A DNA stretch of 64,000 bases, taken from Mesorhizobium tianshanense (GTDB taxonomy: Bacteria > Pseudomonadota > Alphaproteobacteria > Rhizobiales > Rhizobiaceae). Where the stretch lies: contig NZ_VLKT01000016.1 in NCBI RefSeq assembly GCF_007830515.1, forward strand, positions 62,001-126,000, written 5' to 3'. Position 1 is the first letter of the stretch; each line of letters opens with the position of its first letter. The position numbers were made by a program, and so were the translations under genes. This document shows, in pieces, positions 1-7,325 of the stretch. A model generated the notes under the pieces. That model was not told the DNA's origin. It saw only the letters and a program-made list of their open reading frames with translations, and did not search any database.

Positions 1-1513
1 ATGGATCGTCGCTCCAGATCGAATTCAGAAATGCGGTCCATTCGGGGCAGGTCGCTTTTTCGTCATACCGTACGTCCGAACCCGACAGACAGAAGAAATT
101 CGGTGTTACCGGCAGCAGGCGCTTCGTGCTCAGGTGCAGGAGGCCGTTGGCGCATATGAACAGTTCGTTTGGCGGCGGCTGGTCGTCTTGTTCTTTGATC
201 CAGAACGGCGGATCGCGGTCAGCAACCATGCACACCGATTGCAGGGCTTCGCAGACGTTGGCGACGATGTGCTTATTGGGCTTGAATGGGAGCGCCTTGT
301 TGGCTTTGGCGTCCCAGCATTGCGCCCGGCCCAGATAGCGCCAGACGCGGTTCCGGATTTCCTCGTCATTCACCTGGCGATAGAAATTATTGCGAAACTG
401 GTAGAAGGCTCCCTTGTGCCGCTGCATGAGACGATCGCCGGCTTCGTCTGTCATGGAACCAGCAACCAGTTTCTTGGCGATGGTCAGGGGATCGCTGGGA
501 TCGAGTATCTTGCTGATTTCTGGGTGCGGGACGAGCTTGCCCCGCTTGATGCCAGAGATGATGGTCCGGTACATGCGGCGCCAGTCATCGCGGTCGAGAT
601 TCCAGAAGCCGCGGATCGCATCTCGCAAGCTGTTTTTGGCGTCGTCCTCGTCAATCCAACCTCGTCCAGCCATCTGCCCAAGCCAGAAGGCGCGCTCGTT
701 CAGCTTGTTGTTGCGATCGCCTTTGACGACCTGACGCAGTTCCTTGATATAACTTTGAAGGCGCTCGGCGGCGAATGCCTGCCCCTCGGCAATGGTGGTC
801 TTGGGGGCGGTTTCGTGTCTTGTTAGATGGATGACGGTCTTAGGCTCGGCTGGCTGGGTGGGTGGAGCGTCGGCACCGAACTGAGCGACAGCTTCATCGA
901 ACTCGTCACCGGAAAGCTGTTTCATGGCGAGGTGGTCAATAGCCTCGTCTAGCGGCAGCCCTCTGCGATTGACGATGGCATATCGAGTCGACCTATCGCC
1001 GGCGAAATACGGTATATTGATCCAAGACCCGAAATCGTCGGCTTCGCGGATTGTCTGTTTGGGAAAGATTTCGCAACCGGTGAAACCGAGATGCGCAGCC
1101 AATCCGTTGAGCAGCTTCTGCATGGCGGCAGCGGGACGGGGCACCGCAATACTGCAATGCAGATGCGCGCCGCCGCTCTTTGAGCGAAACAGTGTCAGCG
1201 GCAGGTCGGCGATCTTCTCCGATAGGTCTTTAAGATCGATTTTGTACTGGTCGACGTCGATCACACCGAAACGGATGTTCACATCGTCATCTAGCAGAAT
1301 ATGAATGCCGACGCCGATCTTGCCGGCGAGATGGTCGTCCCAATCATGCTGCGCTAAGGGGGTCTTATCAGTCCATGACTTGGCTATCGCTTTGCCGTCT
1401 TCGCGATGCTTCCCGGTGGGTTCAGAATGCCCATGCGCCGTTGAGTACCCAACAAAGAAATCTGCTAAGGTCCGAACCGTTACGTGGATATTTTGAGCGG
1501 TTCTTGCATCCAT
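1..1513 (-). CDS. Phage/plasmid-type AEP primase-helicase, 3' part beyond window edge
   Basis: Reading the minus strand from an ATG at 1513 gives about 504 uninterrupted codons that run off the left edge, so the C-terminus is missing. Residues about 80-155 carry archaeo-eukaryotic primase motifs: a D-x-D pair (GVIDVDQY, D86/D88), a histidine motif (KSGGAHLH, H117/H119) and an EIFPKQ stretch, as in TOTE-type and mobile-element primases. The later part (KGDRNNKLNERAFWLGQ, then a region with FICANGLLHL) resembles the PriCT and D5-like linker preceding an SF3 helicase in P4/D5 primase-helicases. It would start replication of the element. The helicase Walker motifs would lie outside the window, so that half is inferred. 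No strong ribosome site precedes the ATG. Confidence 0.8.
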   Translation of the reverse strand, partial: MDARTAQNIHVTVRTLADFFVGYSTAHGHSEPTGKHREDGKAIAKSWTDKTPLAQHDWDDHLAGKIGVGIHILLDDDVNIRFGVIDVDQYKIDLKDLSEKIADLPLTLFRSKSGGAHLHCSIAVPRPAAAMQKLLNGLAAHLGFTGCEIFPKQTIREADDFGSWINIPYFAGDRSTRYAIVNRRGLPLDEAIDHLAMKQLSGDEFDEAVAQFGADAPPTQPAEPKTVIHLTRHETAPKTTIAEGQAFAAERLQSYIKELRQVVKGDRNNKLNERAFWLGQMAGRGWIDEDDAKNSLRDAIRGFWNLDRDDWRRMYRTIISGIKRGKLVPHPEISKILDPSDPLTIAKKLVAGSMTDEAGDRLMQRHKGAFYQFRNNFYRQVNDEEIRNRVWRYLGRAQCWDAKANKALPFKPNKHIVANVCEALQSVCMVADRDPPFWIKEQDDQPPPNELFICANGLLHLSTKRLLPVTPNFFCLSGSDVRYDEKATCPEWTAFLNSIWSDDP

Positions 1514-1545
1514 CGTTTTAAATCCTGTACCGCCGCCCCGGAGCT

Positions 1546-1905
1546 TTAGTACTTCCGCCGCAAGCGCATCCTGCCCGTGGCCAGCAGACCGGCCTCGCGA
1601 GCGTCCTCAACAACACTCGCCCAGCGCTGCTGGAAGATGGTCGGGGCACGGCGGCGGAGTAGGCCTAAACAGATATCGCTAAATTCGTCGAAGGTTCGTG
1701 GAAGGCGTGGCATGGCGAAGGAGCCCTCCGCACAAATCACGTAGATGCGATCGCCGGCGAATTGGATGAAAAATTGTGGCCCCTTATTGGATGGGCCGAG
1801 GAATTCTACTTCAACCCGGGCGGGTTCTTTGTTTTCCGGTTTACAACCACTGGTAGTGTTGCTAGATTTGCGTTGACGCATTTGCCGATCTCCGGTTGCG
1901 TTCAT
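1546..1905 (-). CDS. Hypothetical protein of the integrative element (119 aa)
   Basis: This open frame lies directly upstream of the primase gene and on the same strand, with 32 bases between them. The first 40 residues are polar and low in complexity. The rest (VEVEFLGPSNKGPQFFIQFA, then a stretch around RTFDEFSDICLGLLRRR) looks like a small folded domain. The residues from 60 on contain several arginines, as in nucleic-acid-associated proteins, but no known family is recognised. The start is the most upstream ATG; an internal start is possible. Its place between excisionase-like and primase genes suggests a role in control or replication of the element, which is inference only. Confidence 0.5.
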   Translation of the reverse strand: MNATGDRQMRQRKSSNTTSGCKPENKEPARVEVEFLGPSNKGPQFFIQFAGDRIYVICAEGSFAMPRLPRTFDEFSDICLGLLRRRAPTIFQQRWASVVEDAREAGLLATGRMRLRRKY

Positions 1906-2024
1906 GTTGATGGCCTGTTGTGAGGCTGTCGCGCTTTCATTGGGTTTTCTGGTCTCCTTCCCAATGGCACCTAGATAATCGCGAGCAGGTTCAGCTGGTG
2001 GCGGGGCCTGCTCCCGATTTCAAT

Positions 2025-2291
2025 CTACTCGTCCAATCGAATGCCATGTTCGGCGCAAGCTTTCCGATAGAGCTCGATATATTCGCGTGACTCGTGATAG
2101 GTCCGCCTCGCCCAATGCTGCGACTTAGTCGCTGCAACATCGAGCGTGAAGCGTTTGCTTCCGTTCCTGACCCAGACGTCGCCGCCTATGATGCCGCCCC
2201 GCCAAAGGACGCCATTGTCGAAGGGCTTGCCGACGTATTTGATGCGATTGATCGAACGCACGCGGGCGTCGTCCGGCGGAGCGCTGCACAC
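2025..2291 (-). CDS. Small hypothetical protein of the integrative element (88 aa)
   Basis: The frame begins 3 bases after the stop of the AlpA-like gene, so the two are probably cotranscribed and translationally coupled. The protein is short and basic with many aromatic residues (VLWRGGIIGGDVWVRNG, later HWARRTYHESREYIELYRKA), ending in a probable amphipathic helix. It has no signal peptide, membrane segment or recognised motif. Small proteins in this position of satellite elements are often DNA-binding or anti-host regulators, but nothing here shows that. Confidence 0.5.
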   Translation of the reverse strand: MCSAPPDDARVRSINRIKYVGKPFDNGVLWRGGIIGGDVWVRNGSKRFTLDVAATKSQHWARRTYHESREYIELYRKACAEHGIRLDE

Positions 2292-2294
2292 CGC

Positions 2295-2510
2295 TCACTC
2301 CGCCGGAAGCAGATGCCGTTGTCTACGCACGAACTCTTCCAAGTCCGGCGTCCAGTAACGAACCTTTTTGCGGTCCAATCGGATGAACGGTGGGCTGATC
2401 TCGGGATTTTTGATCCGGCGCCAAGATAGCGCCTCGTACGTCAAGCCAAGCAGCCTCGCCGCCTCGTACGCATTGACCAAGCGCGGTTTGCCGAATGAGA
2501 TTTCAGACAT
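2295..2510 (-). CDS. AlpA/HTH_17-like DNA-binding protein, candidate excisionase or regulator
   Basis: The 71-residue protein contains a MerR/excisionase-type winged helix: VNAYEAARLLGLTYEALSWR is the helix-turn-helix, and IRLDRKKVRYWTPDLEEFV is the wing and last helix typical of AlpA and Xis-like proteins. Such proteins switch on integrase or excision of P4-like and island elements. The open frame extends further upstream, but the ATG at 2510 is preferred because GGAGG sits 11 bases before it and the upstream 48 residues are not protein-like. It lies between the integrase and the replication genes. It may repress or activate from the AT-rich stretch at about 2520-2680. Confidence 0.7.
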   Translation of the reverse strand: MSEISFGKPRLVNAYEAARLLGLTYEALSWRRIKNPEISPPFIRLDRKKVRYWTPDLEEFVRRQRHLLPAE

Positions 2511-2582
2511 TGCAGGATCAACCTCCGTTCGCCGTGTTGCGATGTGTGACAGCATGTTAACGGAAGTTGTTCCGTGTCCACA

Positions 2583-2600
2583 ACAGGTAAATTGTCCTGT
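2583..2600. promoter_or_regulatory. Inverted repeat upstream of the alpA-like operon
   Basis: ACAGG (2583-2587) and CCTGT (2596-2600) form an inverted repeat about 80 bases upstream of the alpA-like start, in a locally AT-rich intergenic stretch (2511-2702). It is a plausible operator for an element-encoded regulator, but the arms are only 5 bases long. Confidence 0.3.
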
Positions 2601-2702
2601 CGCCGAACACGTTTTATTAATACTATACGGAGCTATCCAGCATAGATTCGGCATAGGTATCCAGATACTGAACGACGCGTAGAGTAAAAATTGCCATCTG
2701 CT

Positions 2703-4019
2703 TTACAATCCCACGACATTCTCGGTCCAGTCCTGCTTCACTCCGCACAGGTCGGATAAGTAGTCGCATGTCATCTGTGCGGCTTTGAGCAGGGCGGGCA
2801 TGTCCACAATGTTGTAGCCAGCCGTCACGTCCCTGCCGCTGCTGTGGTTGAGCAGGGCCTTTTGGTGCCAGACATGAACCCCGGCATTCGTGCTTGCGGT
2901 CAAGAAAGTGCGGCGCAGGGCATGGGGCGTCAGGAGCCGATTGAGCTTCTTCTTTCCCGTTTTCTCATCCACGACCTCAGCGGACATGCCGCAGGCGTCT
3001 GACAGCCGCCAAAACAGGCGGTCGATATCTTTGACCGGTTCGCCTTTCCGCCATCCGGGGAAGACGAAATCGTTCTCGCGTATCTGTTTGCAGGCGATCA
3101 AAACGTTGCGGACTTCACGGCTCATGGGAAGCACAAAGGGGGTCTTGGTCCGGTTGCCTGACTTATGGCGCTCCGGGGGAATGGTGATGGTGCCGATTTT
3201 GCCGAGCCGCTTCCGGTCCAGTAGGTCCGCTGGCTCATGGTTGAAATTGATGTCAGCCCAGCGCAGCGTCCGTGCTTCGTTCTTTCTCATTCCAGTGAAC
3301 ATCAGGAACCGAACATAGGCGGCATTGCTCGGTGCCTCACCGTCGAGCGCCGTGTACAAAGTGGCAAGCTTGTCGTCGGGAACGATTGTCGTTCGGCGCG
3401 GGATATCATGCCAGCTATCAGCGAGAATGAAACACGGGTTGGATGGCAGCGGGCTTCGCTTCTCCATAAAGAGCCAGATAGCGCGCAGAGCCACGAATGT
3501 ATCATTGGCGGTTGTGGGGCCACGCTCCTCGGTCATCGCCCAGAATTTGTCTTCAACCATCATGCGCGTGATCTCGCACATCGGCTTGTGGCCCCAGCCG
3601 AGGTATCTGACAGCGCGACGGTACTTGCTGATCGACCCATCGCGCAGCTTCGTCTTGGCTTTGAGATAGCGTTCCAATCCCTGCTCCAACGTGACAGGGG
3701 CCTCGTCTTTTTCCTCGGCGATTTTGCGTGGCTTGGGGTCAATCCCCTGCCGCATTTGCAGCAGCATCAATCCCGCGACTTCGCGTGCCTTGTCGAGCTT
3801 GAGTTCATTCACATGGGCGACAGTGCGACGCACGGTGCGGGCGAAGATGTCTTTTTGCACGATGTAGATTTTGCTGACTGTGAGGCCCGACAACTGAACC
3901 CCGAACCCAGGTAGGCTTTCGTCGAACAGAACCTTCTGCTTCCCATCCTCCGTTGGGGCGACCAGCTTGTCGATGAAACGCTGGGTGAAATGGTGGCGAT
4001 TGGACTTTCTCTGGTTCAC
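2703..4019 (-). CDS. Tyrosine recombinase/integrase (438 aa)
   Basis: This is a site-specific recombinase that inserts and excises the element. The N-terminal ~90 residues look like the DUF4102-type arm-binding domain (LPGFGVQLSG), and residues ~110-200 are the core-binding SAM-like domain. The catalytic residues are visible: R245 in GMRKNEAR, K286 in HKSG, H366 and R369 in PHALRR, H392 in LLNHSS, and nucleophile Y402 in AGYN. The start is GTG at 4019 with AAGGAGA 8-9 bases before it; no better ATG exists. Length is normal for the family. It is the outermost gene of the element, next to host DNA, and reads inward. Inverted repeats at 4036-4059 and 4082-4099 sit in its promoter region and could mediate autoregulation. 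Confidence 0.93.
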   Translation of the reverse strand: MNQRKSNRHHFTQRFIDKLVAPTEDGKQKVLFDESLPGFGVQLSGLTVSKIYIVQKDIFARTVRRTVAHVNELKLDKAREVAGLMLLQMRQGIDPKPRKIAEEKDEAPVTLEQGLERYLKAKTKLRDGSISKYRRAVRYLGWGHKPMCEITRMMVEDKFWAMTEERGPTTANDTFVALRAIWLFMEKRSPLPSNPCFILADSWHDIPRRTTIVPDDKLATLYTALDGEAPSNAAYVRFLMFTGMRKNEARTLRWADINFNHEPADLLDRKRLGKIGTITIPPERHKSGNRTKTPFVLPMSREVRNVLIACKQIRENDFVFPGWRKGEPVKDIDRLFWRLSDACGMSAEVVDEKTGKKKLNRLLTPHALRRTFLTASTNAGVHVWHQKALLNHSSGRDVTAGYNIVDMPALLKAAQMTCDYLSDLCGVKQDWTENVVGL

Positions 4020-4035
4020 GATATGTTCTCCTTCT

Positions 4036-4059
4036 GAATAAGGTAATCCGGCCTTATTC
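4036..4059. promoter_or_regulatory. 8-8-8 inverted repeat in the integrase leader
   Basis: GAATAAGG (4036-4043) and CCTTATTC (4052-4059) are perfect inverted arms around 8 bases, 17 bases upstream of the integrase GTG. The position fits an operator for integrase autoregulation or a core-type recombination site; the sequence alone does not decide. Confidence 0.4.
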
Positions 4060-4170
4060 GCACGTCGATTTCGTCAGCAGCCCGTTTTAGTTAAAACGGC
4101 TCAGCGGTAATTTGCAAGCCAGATCAGTCACTTACTATGACTAGCACGTCGTCGCACGTCACCGCACATT
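4060..4170. repeat. Phased GCACGTC direct repeats, candidate integrase arm-type sites
   Basis: GCACGTC occurs at 4060-4066, 4144-4150 and 4154-4160, with the near copy GCACATT at 4164-4170. The last three are spaced exactly 10 bases apart, so they lie on one face of the helix. They sit between the integrase gene and the host gene, where arm-type sites of tyrosine recombinases and excisionase sites are usually found. The host junction (att) probably lies close by. Confidence 0.4.
4082..4099. promoter_or_regulatory. 8-2-8 palindrome between integrase and host gene
   Basis: CCGTTTTA (4082-4089) and TAAAACGG (4092-4099) form a nearly continuous palindrome. The 2-base centre is too tight for a transcription terminator, so a dimeric regulator or recombinase site is more likely. 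Confidence 0.35.
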
Positions 4171-4254
4171 TCTACATAAAGTAACCCGCCCTTAAATCGC
4201 CGCATCTACTCTTCACCCCGAACGCCATAGGCATCGGGATAGACAGCACAGCGC

Positions 4255-6504
4255 ATGGCGAACCGCAGAGACAACCGCATCGAACCCAGCTTCGAGGGGC
4301 CGCCACGGGCGAAATCCTCGGCCGGTTTTTCGGTGAGCGAGGAGGATCGCGTCGTGCCGAGCAACCGCAAGACCTCTGCAAAGCGCCAATCGGCCAAGAC
4401 AAAATCATCGCGCCGTGGGCGTGGCAAAAGCCGGCGCGGCCTGTTTGGCGTGCTCGGCCGTTTGTTCTACTGGTGCTTCGTGCTGGCGATCTGGGGCGGA
4501 ATCGCCACCGCCGGCATCGTCGTCTATTACGGCGCGAAAATGCCGGCGGCCACCACCTGGGCCATCCCCGACCGCGCGCCCAACATCAGGATCGTCTCCG
4601 TCGACGGAAAGCTGCTCGCCAATCGCGGCATGAGCGGTGGCGAAGCCGTCGGCCTGCATGAAATGTCGACCTATATTCCCGAGGCTGTCATCGCCATCGA
4701 GGATCGCCGCTTCTATTCTCATCTGGGCATCGATCCCATCGGTCTGTCCAGAGCCATGGTGGCCAACGTTCTCGGCGGCCGTTTTTCGCAGGGCGGCTCG
4801 ACGCTGACCCAGCAATTGGCGAAAAACCTGTTCCTGACGCCAGATCGCACGCTGGAACGCAAGGTGCAGGAAGTGCTTCTGGCGCTGTGGCTCGAGCACA
4901 AGCACACCAAGGACCAGATCCTCGAAATGTATCTCAACCGGGTCTATTTCGGCTCCGGCGCCTATGGTGTCGAAGCGGCCTCGCGCCGCTATTTCGGCAA
5001 GCGCGCGCGCGATGTCACGCTGCCGGAGGCCGCACTCCTGGCTGGCCTGCTGAAGGCGCCGTCGCGACTGTCTCCTGCGCGTGACCCGAAGGCGGCCGAG
5101 CAGCGCTCGCAGCTTGTTCTCGCCGCCATGCGCGACGAAGGCATGGTCAGCGCCAAGGACCTGACCGCGGCGATGAGCGCGCCGGCAACGCGGGTGGCAT
5201 CCTACTGGACGGGCTCGGAAAATTATGTCGCCGACACGATCATGGAAGAACTGCCCGACCTGATCGGCGACGTGCGCGGCGACATCATCGTCGACACCAC
5301 CGTCGACCTCACGCTGCAGAAGCTCGCCGAGCAATCGATCCGGCGGCTGATCGACGGAAGCGGCAAAAAGCTCAATGCCAGCCAGGGCGTGCTGGTGTCG
5401 ATCGACAATTCCGGCGCGGTACGTGCCATGGTCGGCGGCTATGACTATTCGACCAGCCAGTTCGACCGTGCCTCGGAGGCGCGCCGCCAGCCGGGCTCGG
5501 CGTTCAAGCCCTTTGTTTACATGGCGGCGCTGGAAGCCGGCCGCACGCCCGACAGCGTGCGCAATGACGCGCCGATCAGAATAGGCAAATGGACGCCGAC
5601 CAATTACGGCGGCAAGTATTTCGGCAAGGTGACGCTTGCGACGGCGCTGGCGAAATCGCTGAACTCGGTGGCCGCCCAGCTGACCATGGAAGTCGGGCCT
5701 GACGCCGTCATCGAGGCGGCGCATCGCATGGGCATCCAAACCGACCTCACGGCCAACACCTCGATCGCGCTCGGCACCTCCGAAGTGACGCCGCTGGAAT
5801 TGACGTCGGCCTATGTCCCCTTCGCCAATGGCGGCTACCGGCCGGAAGTCCATTTCATCCGCCGAGTGACGACAGCCAGCGGCAAGGTGCTCTACGCCAA
5901 CAATGGCGGCGGCGCCCCGCGTGTCGTCAAACCCGACGTCGTCGGCATGATGAACTCGATGATGACCGGCACGGTCGAAATCGGCACTGCCAGGAAGGCG
6001 GCTTTTGCCTGGCCGGCCGCTGGCAAGACCGGCACCAGCCAGAATTCGCGCGATGCCTGGTTCATCGGCTATACAGCCAATCTCACCACCGGCGTCTGGT
6101 TCGGCAATGACGATGGCAGTCCGATGAAGAAGGTCACCGGCGGCGCGCTGCCGGCGCAAGCCTGGCATGAGTTCATGGTCGCCGCGCATGAAGGCGTGCC
6201 GGTGCGGCCGCTGCCGGGGACATGGAGGTCGACGCCTGCGGATACGATCGTCCAGGACGAAATTCCGTCCGCCGCAGCGCAGCCGGCGCCGCCCGCTTCG
6301 GTCGGCCAATCCGCGCCGTCCGCCCAAAAGGCGTCGCCGGCTCGCGCCGCGCGTCCCGCCGAAACGGTCGATGCCGGCGGCTTCGGCATGCCGGGCGGTG
6401 ATGGAACCACCGCATCGATCAAGCATCCGGTGCCGCCCGGCGATGTCGGCGGGCCTGTCAAGAAGCGGCAGACCTCGATCCTCGACATCCTCACCGGCGG
6501 CTGA
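4255..6504 (+). CDS. Class A penicillin-binding protein (transglycosylase-transpeptidase)
   Basis: A bifunctional enzyme that polymerises lipid II and cross-links peptidoglycan in the periplasm. The first ~80 residues are cytoplasmic and basic, followed by one membrane anchor (FYWCFVLAIWGGIATAGIVV). The GT51 domain has EDRRFYSHLGIDPIG and GGSTLTQQLAKNLFL. The transpeptidase domain has SAFK (catalytic Ser), SLNS and KTGTS. The C-terminus is a Pro/Ala-rich tail ending in a short conserved patch. At 749 residues it is a normal length for class A enzymes. It is the first host gene beyond the integrative element and is transcribed away from it, so its promoter lies in or near the element junction. 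The exact paralogue name is not assigned. Confidence 0.93.
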   Translation: MANRRDNRIEPSFEGPPRAKSSAGFSVSEEDRVVPSNRKTSAKRQSAKTKSSRRGRGKSRRGLFGVLGRLFYWCFVLAIWGGIATAGIVVYYGAKMPAATTWAIPDRAPNIRIVSVDGKLLANRGMSGGEAVGLHEMSTYIPEAVIAIEDRRFYSHLGIDPIGLSRAMVANVLGGRFSQGGSTLTQQLAKNLFLTPDRTLERKVQEVLLALWLEHKHTKDQILEMYLNRVYFGSGAYGVEAASRRYFGKRARDVTLPEAALLAGLLKAPSRLSPARDPKAAEQRSQLVLAAMRDEGMVSAKDLTAAMSAPATRVASYWTGSENYVADTIMEELPDLIGDVRGDIIVDTTVDLTLQKLAEQSIRRLIDGSGKKLNASQGVLVSIDNSGAVRAMVGGYDYSTSQFDRASEARRQPGSAFKPFVYMAALEAGRTPDSVRNDAPIRIGKWTPTNYGGKYFGKVTLATALAKSLNSVAAQLTMEVGPDAVIEAAHRMGIQTDLTANTSIALGTSEVTPLELTSAYVPFANGGYRPEVHFIRRVTTASGKVLYANNGGGAPRVVKPDVVGMMNSMMTGTVEIGTARKAAFAWPAAGKTGTSQNSRDAWFIGYTANLTTGVWFGNDDGSPMKKVTGGALPAQAWHEFMVAAHEGVPVRPLPGTWRSTPADTIVQDEIPSAAAQPAPPASVGQSAPSAQKASPARAARPAETVDAGGFGMPGGDGTTASIKHPVPPGDVGGPVKKRQTSILDILTGG

Positions 6505-6557
6505 CCCCTCGCCACCGCGACAGTGTTCCGCTACATCTCCAGTTTGGAGACCGCGAC

Positions 6558-7310
6558 ATGGCCGAGACCGACACCAGAAAGACCATCGTGCTGACCGGCG
6601 CCAGCCGCGGCATCGGCCATGCCACGGTCAAGCGCTTCTCGCGCGAAGGCTGGCGCGTCATCACCTGCTCGCGCCAGGCCTTTGCCGAGGACTGCCCGTG
6701 GCCGGCCGGTCCGGAGGACCACATCAAGGTCGATCTCGTCGACCAGGAGGATGTCGGCATCGCGATCTCGGAAATCCGCCATCGGCTGGAGGCGCATGGC
6801 GGCCAGCTTCATGCGCTGGTCAACAATGCCGGCATCTCGCCGAAGCTCGAGGGCGACAACAGCCGCATGAATTCGATCGATACGCCGATGCACGTCTGGC
6901 GCGACGTGTTCCAGGTCAATTTCTTCGCGCCGATCATGCTGGCGCGAGGGCTGTTCAGGGAACTGGCGTCTGCCAAAGGCTCGATCGTCAACGTCACCTC
7001 GATCGCCGGCACCCGCGTGCATCCCTTCGCCGGCACCGCCTATGCGACGTCGAAGGCGGCACTCGGTTCACTGACGCGCGAAATGGCGCATGATTTCGGC
7101 CCGCATGGCATTCGCGTCAACGCCATCGCACCCGGCGAGATCGACACGGCGATCCTGTCACCGGGCACGGAAAAGATCGTCGAGACTATCCCGCTGCGGC
7201 GGCTGGGCACCACGGCCGAAGTCGCCGACATCATCTTCTTCCTGTGCTCGCAGCAGGCGTCCTATGTGACCGGTTCGGAAATCCACATCAATGGCGGCCA
7301 GCACGTGTGA
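6558..7310 (+). CDS. SDR family NAD(P)-dependent oxidoreductase
   Basis: A short-chain dehydrogenase/reductase of classical length (250 aa). The cofactor site TGASRGIG lies at residues ~13-20, the NNAG motif in the middle, and the catalytic Ser-Tyr-Lys set in the stretch from VNVTSIAG to YATSK. The C-terminus ends with the usual GSEIHINGGQHV segment. The substrate cannot be read from the sequence. It starts 53 bases after the penicillin-binding protein gene on the same strand but shows no functional link to it. The next gene converges from the other side with a 15-base gap. Confidence 0.9.
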   Translation: MAETDTRKTIVLTGASRGIGHATVKRFSREGWRVITCSRQAFAEDCPWPAGPEDHIKVDLVDQEDVGIAISEIRHRLEAHGGQLHALVNNAGISPKLEGDNSRMNSIDTPMHVWRDVFQVNFFAPIMLARGLFRELASAKGSIVNVTSIAGTRVHPFAGTAYATSKAALGSLTREMAHDFGPHGIRVNAIAPGEIDTAILSPGTEKIVETIPLRRLGTTAEVADIIFFLCSQQASYVTGSEIHINGGQHV

Positions 7311-7325
7311 GCGAACGCTGGCGAG

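Larger units (their letters stand above)
1..4250. mobile_element. Integrase-proximal end of an integrative element (satellite or island type)
   Basis: Five minus-strand genes run from the window edge to a tyrosine integrase: a primase-helicase, two small unknown proteins, an AlpA-like DNA-binding protein and the integrase. This int-alpA-primase order is typical of P4-like phage satellites and of integrative islands. To the right, the plus-strand penicillin-binding protein gene at 4255 is ordinary chromosome, so one element end should lie in about 4020-4250. That interval carries inverted repeats and phased GCACGTC repeats. No tRNA target and no second end are visible, and no capsid, tail or conjugation gene is seen here, so satellite, prophage remnant and ICE cannot be separated. 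Confidence 0.65.

Noticed and set aside
134..826. 230-residue plus-strand frame at the left edge
   Set aside because: It lies antisense to the primase-helicase frame, which shows real catalytic motifs; the plus frame shows none.
4144..4170. CRISPR-like repeat array
   Set aside because: Repeats are 7 bases at 10-base steps, without unique spacers of normal length and without cas genes.
4020..4254. tRNA gene or tRNA fragment as integration target
   Set aside because: No cloverleaf or CCA-type 3' end could be found between the integrase and the host gene.
4405..6426. 673-residue open frame on the minus strand opposite the penicillin-binding protein gene
   Set aside because: It is a shadow in GC-rich DNA; its translation is histidine/arginine/glycine-rich without domains, while the plus strand encodes a complete enzyme with all motifs.
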